A stretch of DNA of 40,836 nucleotides, from positions 1 to 40,836 of the forward strand of contig CALIBQ010000047.1 of the NCBI GenBank assembly GCA_938049385.1, read 5' to 3'. The position numbers and the translations under genes were made by a program. The notes beneath the pieces were generated by a model, which worked only from the letters and a program-made list of their open reading frames with translations, did no database searches and was not told the origin of the DNA. Position 1 is the stretch's first letter; each line of letters opens with the position of its first letter. Source of the stretch: an uncultured Anaerolineae bacterium. Its GTDB lineage: Bacteria; Chloroflexota; Anaerolineae; JACIWP01. Shown here one piece after another: positions 24,706 through 33,486 of this stretch.

Positions 24706-25964
24706 CTATCCTCGTATTCGGCGTCGGGCACGCTGGCGCAACAGCACTGCGCTGGCGTTGAGTGATAACAGCAGGATCATCAAGACGATGCTGGCGGCCG
24801 CCGCCAGGTTGCGGAATTCGTCCTGCGGCCGGCTGGTCCACTGGTAAATCTGGATGGGCAGAGTGGTGAACTTGGAAAATGGACCGCTGGGATCTATGGT
24901 GATAAATGTTGAGGCTCCTACGACCACCAGCGGCGCGGTCTCCCCGATGGCGCGCGAGATGGACAGGATGGTGCCGGTCAGGATGCCCGGCAGGGCATTG
25001 GGCAAGACATGGTACCAGATGGTCTGCCATTTGGTGGCGCCCAGGCCGTAGCTGGCCTGCCGCAGGGAGTTAGGAACGGCGCGTATGGCTTCCTGGGCGT
25101 TGATGATGATCAACGGGAGGACCAGTAAGCCAAGGGTCAGGCCGGCGGAGAGCACAGTGCGGCCGTTGGCAGTGGCCGGCTCGGCCGCGCCGAACCAGAT
25201 GCCGCTGGTGATGGGTTCCATGGCGCGCACGAATATCGCCAATCCCAGCATACCGTAGATGATGGACGGAACGCCGGCCAGGTTGTTGATATTGGTCTGG
25301 ATGATGCGGTTCAGCCAGTTATCGGAGGCATATTCCTCTAAGTAGATGGCGGCGCCGACCCCCAGCGGGAAGGCAAATATGATGGTGATCAGCACCGTCC
25401 AGAGGGAGCCGAGGATGGCGGTGCGGACGCCAGCCAGTTCCGGCCGGCTGGACTGCGGGCTGGTCAGGAAGCGGGCATTCAGCCAGGACCGGAACCGTAG
25501 GTATGCGTCAGGATAGTCGCGGGCAACCTCTTGTATGATTTCCTGACGCCGGAAAATGGAATCCACCAACGACCAGGTCTTGACGATTTTGGGCTGGACC
25601 ACCCGCTCCATCACAAGGGCATACAGCTCTTGCTCCGAGCGTGCAGTCAGGGGTTTCTCACGATCCAGCCGGCGCAGTACGTTAGCGGAGACGCGTTCTT
25701 CCAGGATGCGCAGGAGTTCTTCCCTGGGAAGCTCTTCCAGGGGGGCGCCTGCGGCCAGGGTTTCAGGAGGGACCCGATACTGCCACGCTACCAGCCCGAA
25801 GGAGGAGTTGATGATGTTGTACATCAACGTCAGCAAGACGATGATGCCGACAATAGTGGATGCCTGAAAGATGACGGCCATGGTGCGCGCCGTGCGGTGC
25901 CGGCGGGAAAGCTCCTCGGCAAAGTCCTGTTTGGCAAAGGTGGGAGAGGAGGATAAATGGGCCA

Positions 25965-25965
<1 letters not shown>
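24706..25965 (-). CDS. pstA: Phosphate ABC transporter permease PstA, with an extra extracytoplasmic segment
   Basis: 419 residues, longer than typical PstA (about 280-300). One helix (residues 28-50) is followed by a charged insert of about 130 residues (REELLRILEERVSANVLRRL, VERVVQPKIVKTW). Then comes the permease core with five helices: FAFPLGVGAAIYLEEYA, the EAA-type loop LRQASYGLGATKWQTIW and AIGETAPLVVVGA, which are diagnostic of PstA. The insert is predicted to face outside. The start overlaps the pstC stop (TAATG). Confidence 0.93.
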
Positions 25966-27158
<1,193 letters not shown>

Positions 27159-27240
27159 GTCAACACTCCCGAAAGAGAACTGCGGCTGTGTGATGTTTCA
27201 CAACCCCATTTTCACCCATTATATTCTAACACACGAACCA

Positions 27241-27263
27241 GGGAGGGGCAACTTTCCCCTCCC
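27241..27263. repeat. GC-rich stem-loop between pstS and pstC
   Basis: GGGAGGGG / CCCCTCCC with a 7-base loop, halfway between the pstS stop and the pstC start. No T-tract follows on the minus strand, so it is more likely a partial terminator or RNA-stabilising loop that favours pstS over the downstream genes. A TATAAT (minus strand, 27223-27218) lies downstream and may belong to a weak internal promoter. Confidence 0.55.
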
Positions 27264-27297
27264 CGATTCCCAACAACCGCTTTGGCAGTACAGAATG

Positions 27298-28383
27298 TTA
27301 CTGTCCCATGGCATTCAGCCAGGTTTTCTTGGCCAGGTTCAGCGCTTCTTCGCTGGCGGGGAAATACCCGACATCTAGGATTTCCTCGTTCACGTGGGTC
27401 AAGAAGTAGTTGATGAACGCCGCTACCTGAGGCTTGTCCCGCATGATTTTGGCATCCGAGTACAGGAACAGCGGGCGGGCCAGGGGGTATTCCCCGCTTT
27501 CGGCGGTGGATTCGTTGGGTTCAACACCGTTGATGGCAAGGGCGCGCAGTTTGCCCTGGTTCTCGTGGTAGTAGGCGAAGCCGAAGAAGCCGACCGCATA
27601 CGGGCTGCCGAGCACACCCTGCACCAGGACGTTATCGTCCTCGCTCATCTGGGTATTGGCGGCGTTGAGGATGGGGGCCTTATCCTTGTTCAGGACCGCT
27701 TCCACGAAGTAATCGAATGTGCCGCTGTCAGTGCCGGGGATGAAGCGTTTGATGGGTTCCGCCGGCCAGGCAGGGTTGACATCGGACCACTTCTCCGCCG
27801 TGGTGAAGACTTGAGCAAGCTCTTCCTTGGTGAGGCTTGTGACGAAGTTGTTCTCTTTGCTGACCACAATCGCCAGGGCGTCGGTGCCGATGCGGAACTC
27901 CAATGGCTCCCGACCGATGGAGCGGCACGAGGCAACCTCCGATTCCTTGATGGCCCGGCTGGCGGTGGAGATATCGGTCTCGCCCTTGACACAGAAGCGT
28001 TCGAAGCCGGCGCCCGAACCGATGGAGTCAATGGTGATAGTGCCGGCGAAGCCCTCGTCCAGGAACAGCTCCGCCATGCGCTCGGCCAGCGGGTAGACGG
28101 TAGAACTGCCGGCGGCGATGATGGTGCCGGAATACTGGGCGGGGTCGACTTCAGGCAGGGCCACTTTCCCACTTGCGGGGGCGGAGGTCGCAGTGGGTGC
28201 AACAGTAGCCGGCGCCGAGGTGGCTGTAGGTGGTACTGGTGTGTTCGTCGCTGGTACCGAGGTAGCAGTGGGCGGGACAGGTGTGGCAGTGGGCGGTACC
28301 GGCGTGGCGGCCGGCGCGCAGGCGGAAAGTAGCATGGCTCCGGCGAGCAGAATGAATGCAAGCAGTTCGACAATCCTCTTCAT
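27298..28383 (-). CDS. pstS: Phosphate-binding lipoprotein PstS (copy 1)
   Basis: 361-residue extracytoplasmic phosphate receptor. Signal peptide with lipobox LLSAC, a 50-residue Thr/Pro/Ala linker (PVPPTAT repeats), then the type-2 periplasmic-binding domain: SGTIIAAGSSTVYPL and GTDSGTFDYF phosphate-contacting loops, and DISTASRAIKESE. The ATG at 28383 has a perfect AGGAGG 7 bases upstream; an in-frame ATG 10 codons earlier is ignored. It is about 70% similar by eye to the second copy at 31040, including a 44-base identical DNA stretch. The four-repeat Pho box lies just upstream, so it is expected to be strongly induced by phosphate shortage. Confidence 0.94.
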   Translation of the reverse strand: MKRIVELLAFILLAGAMLLSACAPAATPVPPTATPVPPTATSVPATNTPVPPTATSAPATVAPTATSAPASGKVALPEVDPAQYSGTIIAAGSSTVYPLAERMAELFLDEGFAGTITIDSIGSGAGFERFCVKGETDISTASRAIKESEVASCRSIGREPLEFRIGTDALAIVVSKENNFVTSLTKEELAQVFTTAEKWSDVNPAWPAEPIKRFIPGTDSGTFDYFVEAVLNKDKAPILNAANTQMSEDDNVLVQGVLGSPYAVGFFGFAYYHENQGKLRALAINGVEPNESTAESGEYPLARPLFLYSDAKIMRDKPQVAAFINYFLTHVNEEILDVGYFPASEEALNLAKKTWLNAMGQ

Positions 28384-28447
28384 TGTTTCCTCCTGTTGAA
28401 GTTCTTGAAACATGTTTGTGCTGGGTTGTTCCCAAGCACCACAGCCG

Positions 28448-28501
28448 ATTGTACAGGTTGATGATTAATGGACGTTCAACAGAATGTTAAGAAAAGGTTA
28501 A
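28448..28501 (-). promoter_or_regulatory. Pho box and promoter of pstS
   Basis: Four direct hexamers on the minus strand at exact 11-base intervals: TTAACC (28501-28496), TTAACA (28490-28485), TTGAAC (28479-28474), TTAATC (28468-28463). A TACAAT -10 box (28453-28448) follows. There is no good -35 box; the repeats cover that position, as in the TT(A/T/C)ACA-type PhoP sites of Bacillus subtilis. The first repeat overlaps the phoR stop codon. Confidence 0.8.
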
Positions 28502-30270
28502 CGATCGGAAGAGCTGTCTGTGTCGGCCGCGATAGTAGGCAGGGGGATGGTCAAATAGAACGTACTGCCGCTCCCCTCCTGGCTTTCCGCCCAGATGCGG
28601 CCGCCGTGGCTGAGGACGACGTGTTTGGCGATGGCCAGCCCCAAGCCGGTGCCGCCGCCGGCGCGCGAGCGGTCAGCCTTGTAGAATCGTTCGAAGATGC
28701 GCAGTAGGTCCTCCTTGGGGATGCCGATGCCGGTATCGCTGACCGCCACAGTAATCTCTTTTTCGGAGGCATGGGCAGTGACGCGGATTTCCCCGCCGGC
28801 CAGCGTGAATTTGATGGCATTGTGCACCAGGTTGGTGATGACCTGCTGAAACAGGGAAGGATCAATGCGCACGCTCGGCAGGCCGGATGGAATGTCCAGC
28901 ACAACGCGCAGGCCGGCACGCTCGGCCTGGGGAAGCAGACGATCCACGGCCGGCATAATGACCGAGGCCAGGTCTACCATTTGCAGGTTGAGGACGGCCC
29001 TGCCGGATTCCAATCGGGCCAGCTCAAGCAGTTCCTGCACCATCTGGATAAGGGTGTCCACCTCGATCTCAATGCGCTCCAGAAAGTGCCGGGCCGCCGG
29101 CGGGTCCTCCAATGCACCCTCGCGCAAGGTTTCCACCAGCGCCTTAATGGAAGCCAAAGGGGTGCGCAGTTCGTGGGAGACGTTATTGACGAAATCCCGG
29201 CGCACAGCCTCGATACGGCGAGCCTGCGTGACGTCCTGGATCATGATGAGTGCCCGGTCTTCGCCGGCGAAGGGTATCCGCGCACCGCTGACCAGCAGGG
29301 TGTGATGATCGCGCAAGATTTCGATGGGGGCCGGCGTCTCGCGGCGTGTTTCCGGAGGTGCGAAAAGGCTCTGCCATAGCTCCACGATGCGGTAATCCCT
29401 GACTACCTGGGCGAATGAGCCGCTGGTTTCGGCGGCGGGGATTCCCAACAGATGCCGGCCGGCAGGGTTCATGAGCAGGATGTGGCCGTGCCGATCGATG
29501 ACCATCACGCCGTCCGTCATGTTGTCCAGCGCGGACCGCAGTTGGGCGATCTCGGTCTCCAGGCTCTCCTGGACCCGCTGGAACCGTCTCAGGGCTTGGG
29601 TCCAGGCGTGCCACAGCGGCGCCAAGGCGCTCGAAATCGGCCTGCCGGCCTCCGCCTCCTCTTGGATGGCGCCAAGGAGATGATGCAACTGCTTTTCCAG
29701 CCAGGCGGAGTAGGACGCAAGCACGGCAATCGCCAGCAGGAAACTGCCGGCCAGCAGGCCGAACCAGGTCAGCCTCAGGCGGTTTCTGCCGGCGTTCACA
29801 GCGCGCTCGGCATCTGGCAGGGCAACGGTCACCGCGCCGATAATCTGACCGGAGGTATCCAGGGCCGGCACAGTGCAAAACAGCAGTGAGCCGCCGGCAA
29901 GGGGGCTGTAGTCCCGTATCAGGGTGATCTCGCCATGTATCAGGGCGCGCTGTACATCGGGCCACGCGGCGCTGGACCCGAATCGGACACCGACGCTAGG
30001 ATGCTGGCGGAGAATGCTCCCTCGCGAGTCCAGGATAACGGCATATGTCCCTGCTAGCGAGGAGCCGTCGAAAGAGGTCGCGCCGGGTTCAGTCGTTAAG
30101 AATGCTGTGGAGGCAACCGTTCTGGCAGTAAGGATGAGCTGGCGTTCGAAAGATTCCTGCTGGAATGTGCCGGCGGCACGGAGCAGATACAGCCCGATGC
30201 CCAAATGGCTCACCAGCCAGAGGGCGAGGAGCGGTAACCAAAGAAGCCGCCTTAGCTCACGCCAGCGCAT
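28498..30270 (-). CDS. phoR: Phosphate-regulon sensor histidine kinase PhoR
   Basis: 590-residue membrane kinase: first helix at residues 10-32, an extracytoplasmic sensor of about 130 residues, second helix near 165-190, a signalling helix, a PAS domain (ALDNMTDGVMVIDRHGHILLMNPAG), then HisKA with NNVSHELRTPLASIKALVETLREGA, N-box NLVHNAIKFT and GTGLGLAIAKHVVLSHGG. LRTPLxSIxALVETLxxGAL is the pattern of PhoR-type kinases. It begins 8 bases after phoB and lies next to the pst genes, so it is very likely the phosphate sensor. No phoU is visible in the window. Confidence 0.92.
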   Translation of the reverse strand: MRWRELRRLLWLPLLALWLVSHLGIGLYLLRAAGTFQQESFERQLILTARTVASTAFLTTEPGATSFDGSSLAGTYAVILDSRGSILRQHPSVGVRFGSSAAWPDVQRALIHGEITLIRDYSPLAGGSLLFCTVPALDTSGQIIGAVTVALPDAERAVNAGRNRLRLTWFGLLAGSFLLAIAVLASYSAWLEKQLHHLLGAIQEEAEAGRPISSALAPLWHAWTQALRRFQRVQESLETEIAQLRSALDNMTDGVMVIDRHGHILLMNPAGRHLLGIPAAETSGSFAQVVRDYRIVELWQSLFAPPETRRETPAPIEILRDHHTLLVSGARIPFAGEDRALIMIQDVTQARRIEAVRRDFVNNVSHELRTPLASIKALVETLREGALEDPPAARHFLERIEIEVDTLIQMVQELLELARLESGRAVLNLQMVDLASVIMPAVDRLLPQAERAGLRVVLDIPSGLPSVRIDPSLFQQVITNLVHNAIKFTLAGGEIRVTAHASEKEITVAVSDTGIGIPKEDLLRIFERFYKADRSRAGGGTGLGLAIAKHVVLSHGGRIWAESQEGSGSTFYLTIPLPTIAADTDSSSDR

Positions 30271-30278
30271 AGAGACCT

Positions 30279-30986
30279 CTATCCCTCGAATCGGTAGCCG
30301 GCACCTCGGACCGTGACGATGCGGGTGGGGTGGGCCGGGTCCGGCTCAATCTTGCTTCTCAGCCAGTGAACATGCACATCAACCGTCCTGCTCCCACCGA
30401 CGAAGTCCCATCCCCAGACCTGTTCGAGGATTTGCTGTCGGGAAAGCACATGTCCGCGATGGCGGAAAAAGTAGACCAATAGGTCGAACTCTTTGGTTTT
30501 CAACGGCAAGGACCTATTGCCGCGCAAGACCTCCCGGCGGGTCAGGTCAATGGTCAGGTCCCCGGACTGCAGGATTTGCGCCGGCCCGGCTTCGCCGGCG
30601 GGAGAGGCCGGCGCGGACATGGCAGAGCGCCGCAGTAGCGCGTGTACCCGCGCGATCAGCTCCCGCATGCTGAAGGGCTTGGTAAGATAATCATCCGCGC
30701 CCAGTTCGAGACCGAGAATCTTGTCCACCTCCTCATCGCGGGCAGTCAATATCAGGATGGGGAGGTGCATGTCCTTGCGGAGCTGGCGGCAGATTTCCAG
30801 CCCGTCAATGCCAGGGAGCATCAGGTCCAAGATCAAGAGGTCCGGACGTTCGCGGCGCACCATCTCGAGGCCGGCAAACCCCTCTTTTGCCGCAATGGTG
30901 CGGTAGCCGGCCCTCTGGAGGTTGTATTCCAGGGCTTCCACAAGTGACTGCTCATCCTCAATGATTGCAATGGTCGCGATGGCCAT
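30279..30986 (-). CDS. phoB: Phosphate-regulon response regulator PhoB/PhoP
   Basis: 235 residues: receiver domain (IEDEQSL, phospho-Asp in LLILDLMLPG, Thr in ILTARDEE, Lys in YLTKPF) and an OmpR-type winged helix (LKTKEFDLLVYFFRHRG, TVDVHVHWLRSKIEPDP, IVTVRGAGYRFE). A short Ser/Ala/Pro-rich linker joins them. Predicted to bind the 11-base repeats upstream of pstS after phosphorylation by the adjacent kinase. It follows the second pstS by 53 bases. Confidence 0.94.
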   Translation of the reverse strand: MAIATIAIIEDEQSLVEALEYNLQRAGYRTIAAKEGFAGLEMVRRERPDLLILDLMLPGIDGLEICRQLRKDMHLPILILTARDEEVDKILGLELGADDYLTKPFSMRELIARVHALLRRSAMSAPASPAGEAGPAQILQSGDLTIDLTRREVLRGNRSLPLKTKEFDLLVYFFRHRGHVLSRQQILEQVWGWDFVGGSRTVDVHVHWLRSKIEPDPAHPTRIVTVRGAGYRFEG

Positions 30987-31039
30987 CCTGGTCCCCTCGA
31001 CTTGTGTCCTCCATCTTGGTCATCATCTCCCCAGAACGC

Positions 31040-32062
31040 TCACTGCCCCATGGCCTCCAGCCACTTCTTTCGGGCGGCATCCAGTGCGGCGGTGCTGACC
31101 GGGAAATAGCCCACTTCCTGGATTTCCTCGTCCACATAAGTCAGGAAATAGTTCAGGAACGCGGCGACCTGCGGTTTGGCACGCATAATGGAGGCGTCGG
31201 AGTACAGGTACAGCGGTCGGGCAAGGGGATATGCGCCGCTTTCGGCGGTGGCGGCGTCGGGAGCTACGCCTTCAATGGCCACCGCGCGCAGTTTCTGGAT
31301 GTTCTCCTGATAGAAGGCGAATCCGAAGAACCCGATGGAGTACGGGCCGCCCATCACTCCCTGCGCCAGCACATTATCATCCTCACTCATCTGCAGGCGC
31401 TGGGCGAGCAAGAGAGGGGTTTTGTCCTTGTCGAGCACTGCCTCGACGAAGAAATCAAAGGTGCCGCTGTCGGTGCCGGGGATGAAGCGTTTGATGGGCT
31501 GGGCCGGCCAGGCTGGATAGATATCCGACCACTTGTCCGCTGTGGTGAAGATGCGGCGCACCTCGTCCAGGGTTAGGGACTGGACGAAGGTATTCTCCCT
31601 GCTGACAACGATCACCAGTGCGTCGATGCCCACCTGGAACTCAATCGGGTCACGCCCGATGGCCTGACAGGACTGCCGTTCCGACTCTTTGATGCGCCGA
31701 CTGGCGGTGGAGATGTCCGTTTCCCCCTTGATGCAGAAGCGCTCGAAGCCGGCGCCGGTGCCGATGGAATCAATGGTGATGGTGCCGGCGAAGCCCTCGT
31801 CCAGGAACAGCTCCGCCATGCGCTCGACCAGGGGATATACGGTGGAACTGCCGGCGGCGATGATGGTGCCGCTGTACTGTGAGGGGTCCACCGCCGGCAG
31901 GACGACCTCGCCCAGGCGCGTTGGGGTGGAGACGCCGGCGGGTGTGAGCGAAGGCGCTGAGGATGGGACCACCGCTGTGGGAGGAAAGGCAGTGCCGCGG
32001 CAGGCGCCCAGCAGGATGGCTGTCGCGAATCCGATGATGACAATAGTACGTAATGCCTTCAC
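31040..32062 (-). CDS. pstS: Phosphate-binding lipoprotein PstS (copy 2)
   Basis: 340 residues, starting at GTG with GGAAGGAT 10 bases upstream. Lipobox LLGAC, a short linker without the long PVPPTAT repeats, and the same phosphate-binding loops as copy 1 (SGTIIAAGSSTVYPL, GTDSGTFDFF). Close similarity and identical DNA blocks show a tandem-type duplication now separated by phoBR. No Pho-box-like repeats are visible upstream, so it may be expressed at a basal level with phoB and phoR, giving a low-level receptor that complements the inducible copy. Confidence 0.93.
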   Translation of the reverse strand: MKALRTIVIIGFATAILLGACRGTAFPPTAVVPSSAPSLTPAGVSTPTRLGEVVLPAVDPSQYSGTIIAAGSSTVYPLVERMAELFLDEGFAGTITIDSIGTGAGFERFCIKGETDISTASRRIKESERQSCQAIGRDPIEFQVGIDALVIVVSRENTFVQSLTLDEVRRIFTTADKWSDIYPAWPAQPIKRFIPGTDSGTFDFFVEAVLDKDKTPLLLAQRLQMSEDDNVLAQGVMGGPYSIGFFGFAFYQENIQKLRAVAIEGVAPDAATAESGAYPLARPLYLYSDASIMRAKPQVAAFLNYFLTYVDEEIQEVGYFPVSTAALDAARKKWLEAMGQ

Positions 32063-32102
32063 GGTTCTCGCATCCTTCCGTATGTTTCAGGTAATGGAGT
32101 GA

Positions 32103-32145
32103 GGGGAAGCCCCACCCCCGGCCCCTCCCCGCATGCAGGGAGGGG
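32103..32145. repeat. REP-like GC-rich stem-loop upstream of pstS copy 2
   Basis: CCCCTCCC (32122-32129), an 8-base loop and GGGAGGGG (32138-32145), preceded by GGGGAAGCCCC. Same arm sequence as the element at 27241-27263. It lies in the 117-base gap between the methyltransferase and pstS2. Confidence 0.55.
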
Positions 32146-32179
32146 AATGCCCCGGCCCTTCTCCGTATGTGTGGGCGAG

Positions 32180-33010
32180 TTATTCCCACGCTGGAAGCTG
32201 AAAGAAGCCGCACTGGTCATCGGCTTCTTCTTCCTCCTCCGCCGGCGCTTCCGCGTCGAAGGGGATCAGCGGTTCGGGTGTTGCCATTAGGCGTTCTTCG
32301 GCCAGCTGGCAGTACTCCGGCGAAAGCTCATAGCCGATGTAATGCCGGCGGAGCTTTTTGGCCGCCACCGCCGTGGTGCCGCTCCCCATAAAGGGGTCCA
32401 GCACCACATCCCCGACGTTGGTGTACAGCAGGATGAGCCGGCGGGGCAGTTCCTCCGGGAACGGCGCTGGATGCCCCAGCCGGGCGGCATTCTCAGTCGG
32501 GAAGCGCCAGATGCTTTTTGTCCATTCGACGAAATCCTGATTGGAGATGCCGCTGTATTTCCCCGATGAGGTCAGATGGAACTGCTCCTTGCAAAACACC
32601 ATGATGTACTCATGGACGTCGCGCAGGACGGGGTTGCTGGCGCGCCCGAAGGAGCCCCAGGCGGTGCTGACGCCGACGCTGGCGCCCTTGTCCCAGATAA
32701 TCTCCCCCCGCATGAGGAAGCCCAGCTTCAGCATCTGCTGGGTGATGAAGCTGTTCAGCGGCAGGTAGGGCCGGCGGTTGGTGTTGGCGACGTTGATGGC
32801 AATGCGTCCGCCGGGCACCAGCACGCGGTAGCATTCCCGCCAGACCGCCTCCAGCATGGCGAGGTATTCATCCAGAGAACGCCGATCCTCGTAGTGGGTG
32901 TAATCCTTGTCTACGTTGTAAGGTGGGGAGGTAACAATGAGATGGACGCTGGCGTCCGCGACCTCGTCCATGTGTTGGGCGTCCCCGCAGTAAATGACAT
33001 CCAGCTTCAT
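32180..33010 (-). CDS. DNA adenine/cytosine-N4 methyltransferase, beta-class, solitary
   Basis: 276-residue S-adenosylmethionine-dependent DNA methyltransferase. The catalytic motif IV is TSPPYN near the N-terminus, and the SAM-binding motif I is DPFMGSGTT near the C-terminus. The order IV then I defines the beta class; TSPPY fits N4-cytosine or N6-adenine enzymes. WDKG and a target-recognition region lie between. An acidic tail (APAEEEEEADD) ends the protein. No restriction endonuclease is adjacent, so it acts as a solitary modifier or as half of a distant system. Its start overlaps the zinc-ribbon/cold-shock gene stop by 4 bases, tying its expression to gyrA. Confidence 0.88.
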   Translation of the reverse strand: MKLDVIYCGDAQHMDEVADASVHLIVTSPPYNVDKDYTHYEDRRSLDEYLAMLEAVWRECYRVLVPGGRIAINVANTNRRPYLPLNSFITQQMLKLGFLMRGEIIWDKGASVGVSTAWGSFGRASNPVLRDVHEYIMVFCKEQFHLTSSGKYSGISNQDFVEWTKSIWRFPTENAARLGHPAPFPEELPRRLILLYTNVGDVVLDPFMGSGTTAVAAKKLRRHYIGYELSPEYCQLAEERLMATPEPLIPFDAEAPAEEEEEADDQCGFFQLPAWE

Positions 33011-33486
33011 GCTTCCTCCACTGTGTCTGTCGAGGGTGTCGTTTGCTGGACGGTTCCCGCATCTTGGGAGCGCCGGCCGGTCCGCACCAGGCGCAGGCGT
33101 GCGACCCGCGGCCCCTGCGGTCCCTCTTCCCGCTGGAAGCGGGCCGTCTGGCCGGCGCGCAGGCGACGCACACTCTTCGGCAGGCGGGAGCTGTGCACGA
33201 ACACCTCATCGCCGGCCTCCGTCACCAGCACACCGAAGCCCTTATTGGCGTCGTACCACTTGACCCGGCCCTCTTCCCAAGGCGAGGCTTTCTGCTGGGG
33301 CGCGAGGATACGCGCCAAAGCGCGGCATCCCGGACATAGAAGGGGCGGGCCGGCCTCGCCGTGCTCCTCCGTCCAGTGCCGCTGTTCCCAGGCGGTGAAT
33401 AGGAAGGCGGTGCCGCACTCCACACAGTACAATATCTGGTCGGAGCCAAGGATAGGTTTAGGCCGAGAAGCTTGGGCGCGCGTCAT
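33007..33486 (-). CDS. Zinc-ribbon and cold-shock-domain protein
   Basis: 159 residues. N-terminal zinc ribbon: [19 protein letters not shown] and LLCPGCR give two CxxC pairs, as in the small zinc-binding domains described in bacterial DUF-type proteins. Then a cold-shock domain ([24 protein letters not shown]) that should bind single-stranded RNA or DNA. A basic, disordered C-terminus follows. The reading frame overlaps gyrA and the methyltransferase by 4 bases each. A nucleic-acid chaperone role is likely, but its link to the two neighbours is unknown. Confidence 0.85.
   Translation of the reverse strand: MTRAQASRPKPILGSDQILYCVECGTAFLFTAWEQRHWTEEHGEAGPPLLCPGCRALARILAPQQKASPWEEGRVKWYDANKGFGVLVTEAGDEVFVHSSRLPKSVRRLRAGQTARFQREEGPQGPRVARLRLVRTGRRSQDAGTVQQTTPSTDTVEEA

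Noticed and set aside
28150-28320. Tandem repeats in pstS copy 1
   Set aside because: They encode the PVPPTAT-type lipoprotein linker, not a separate element.
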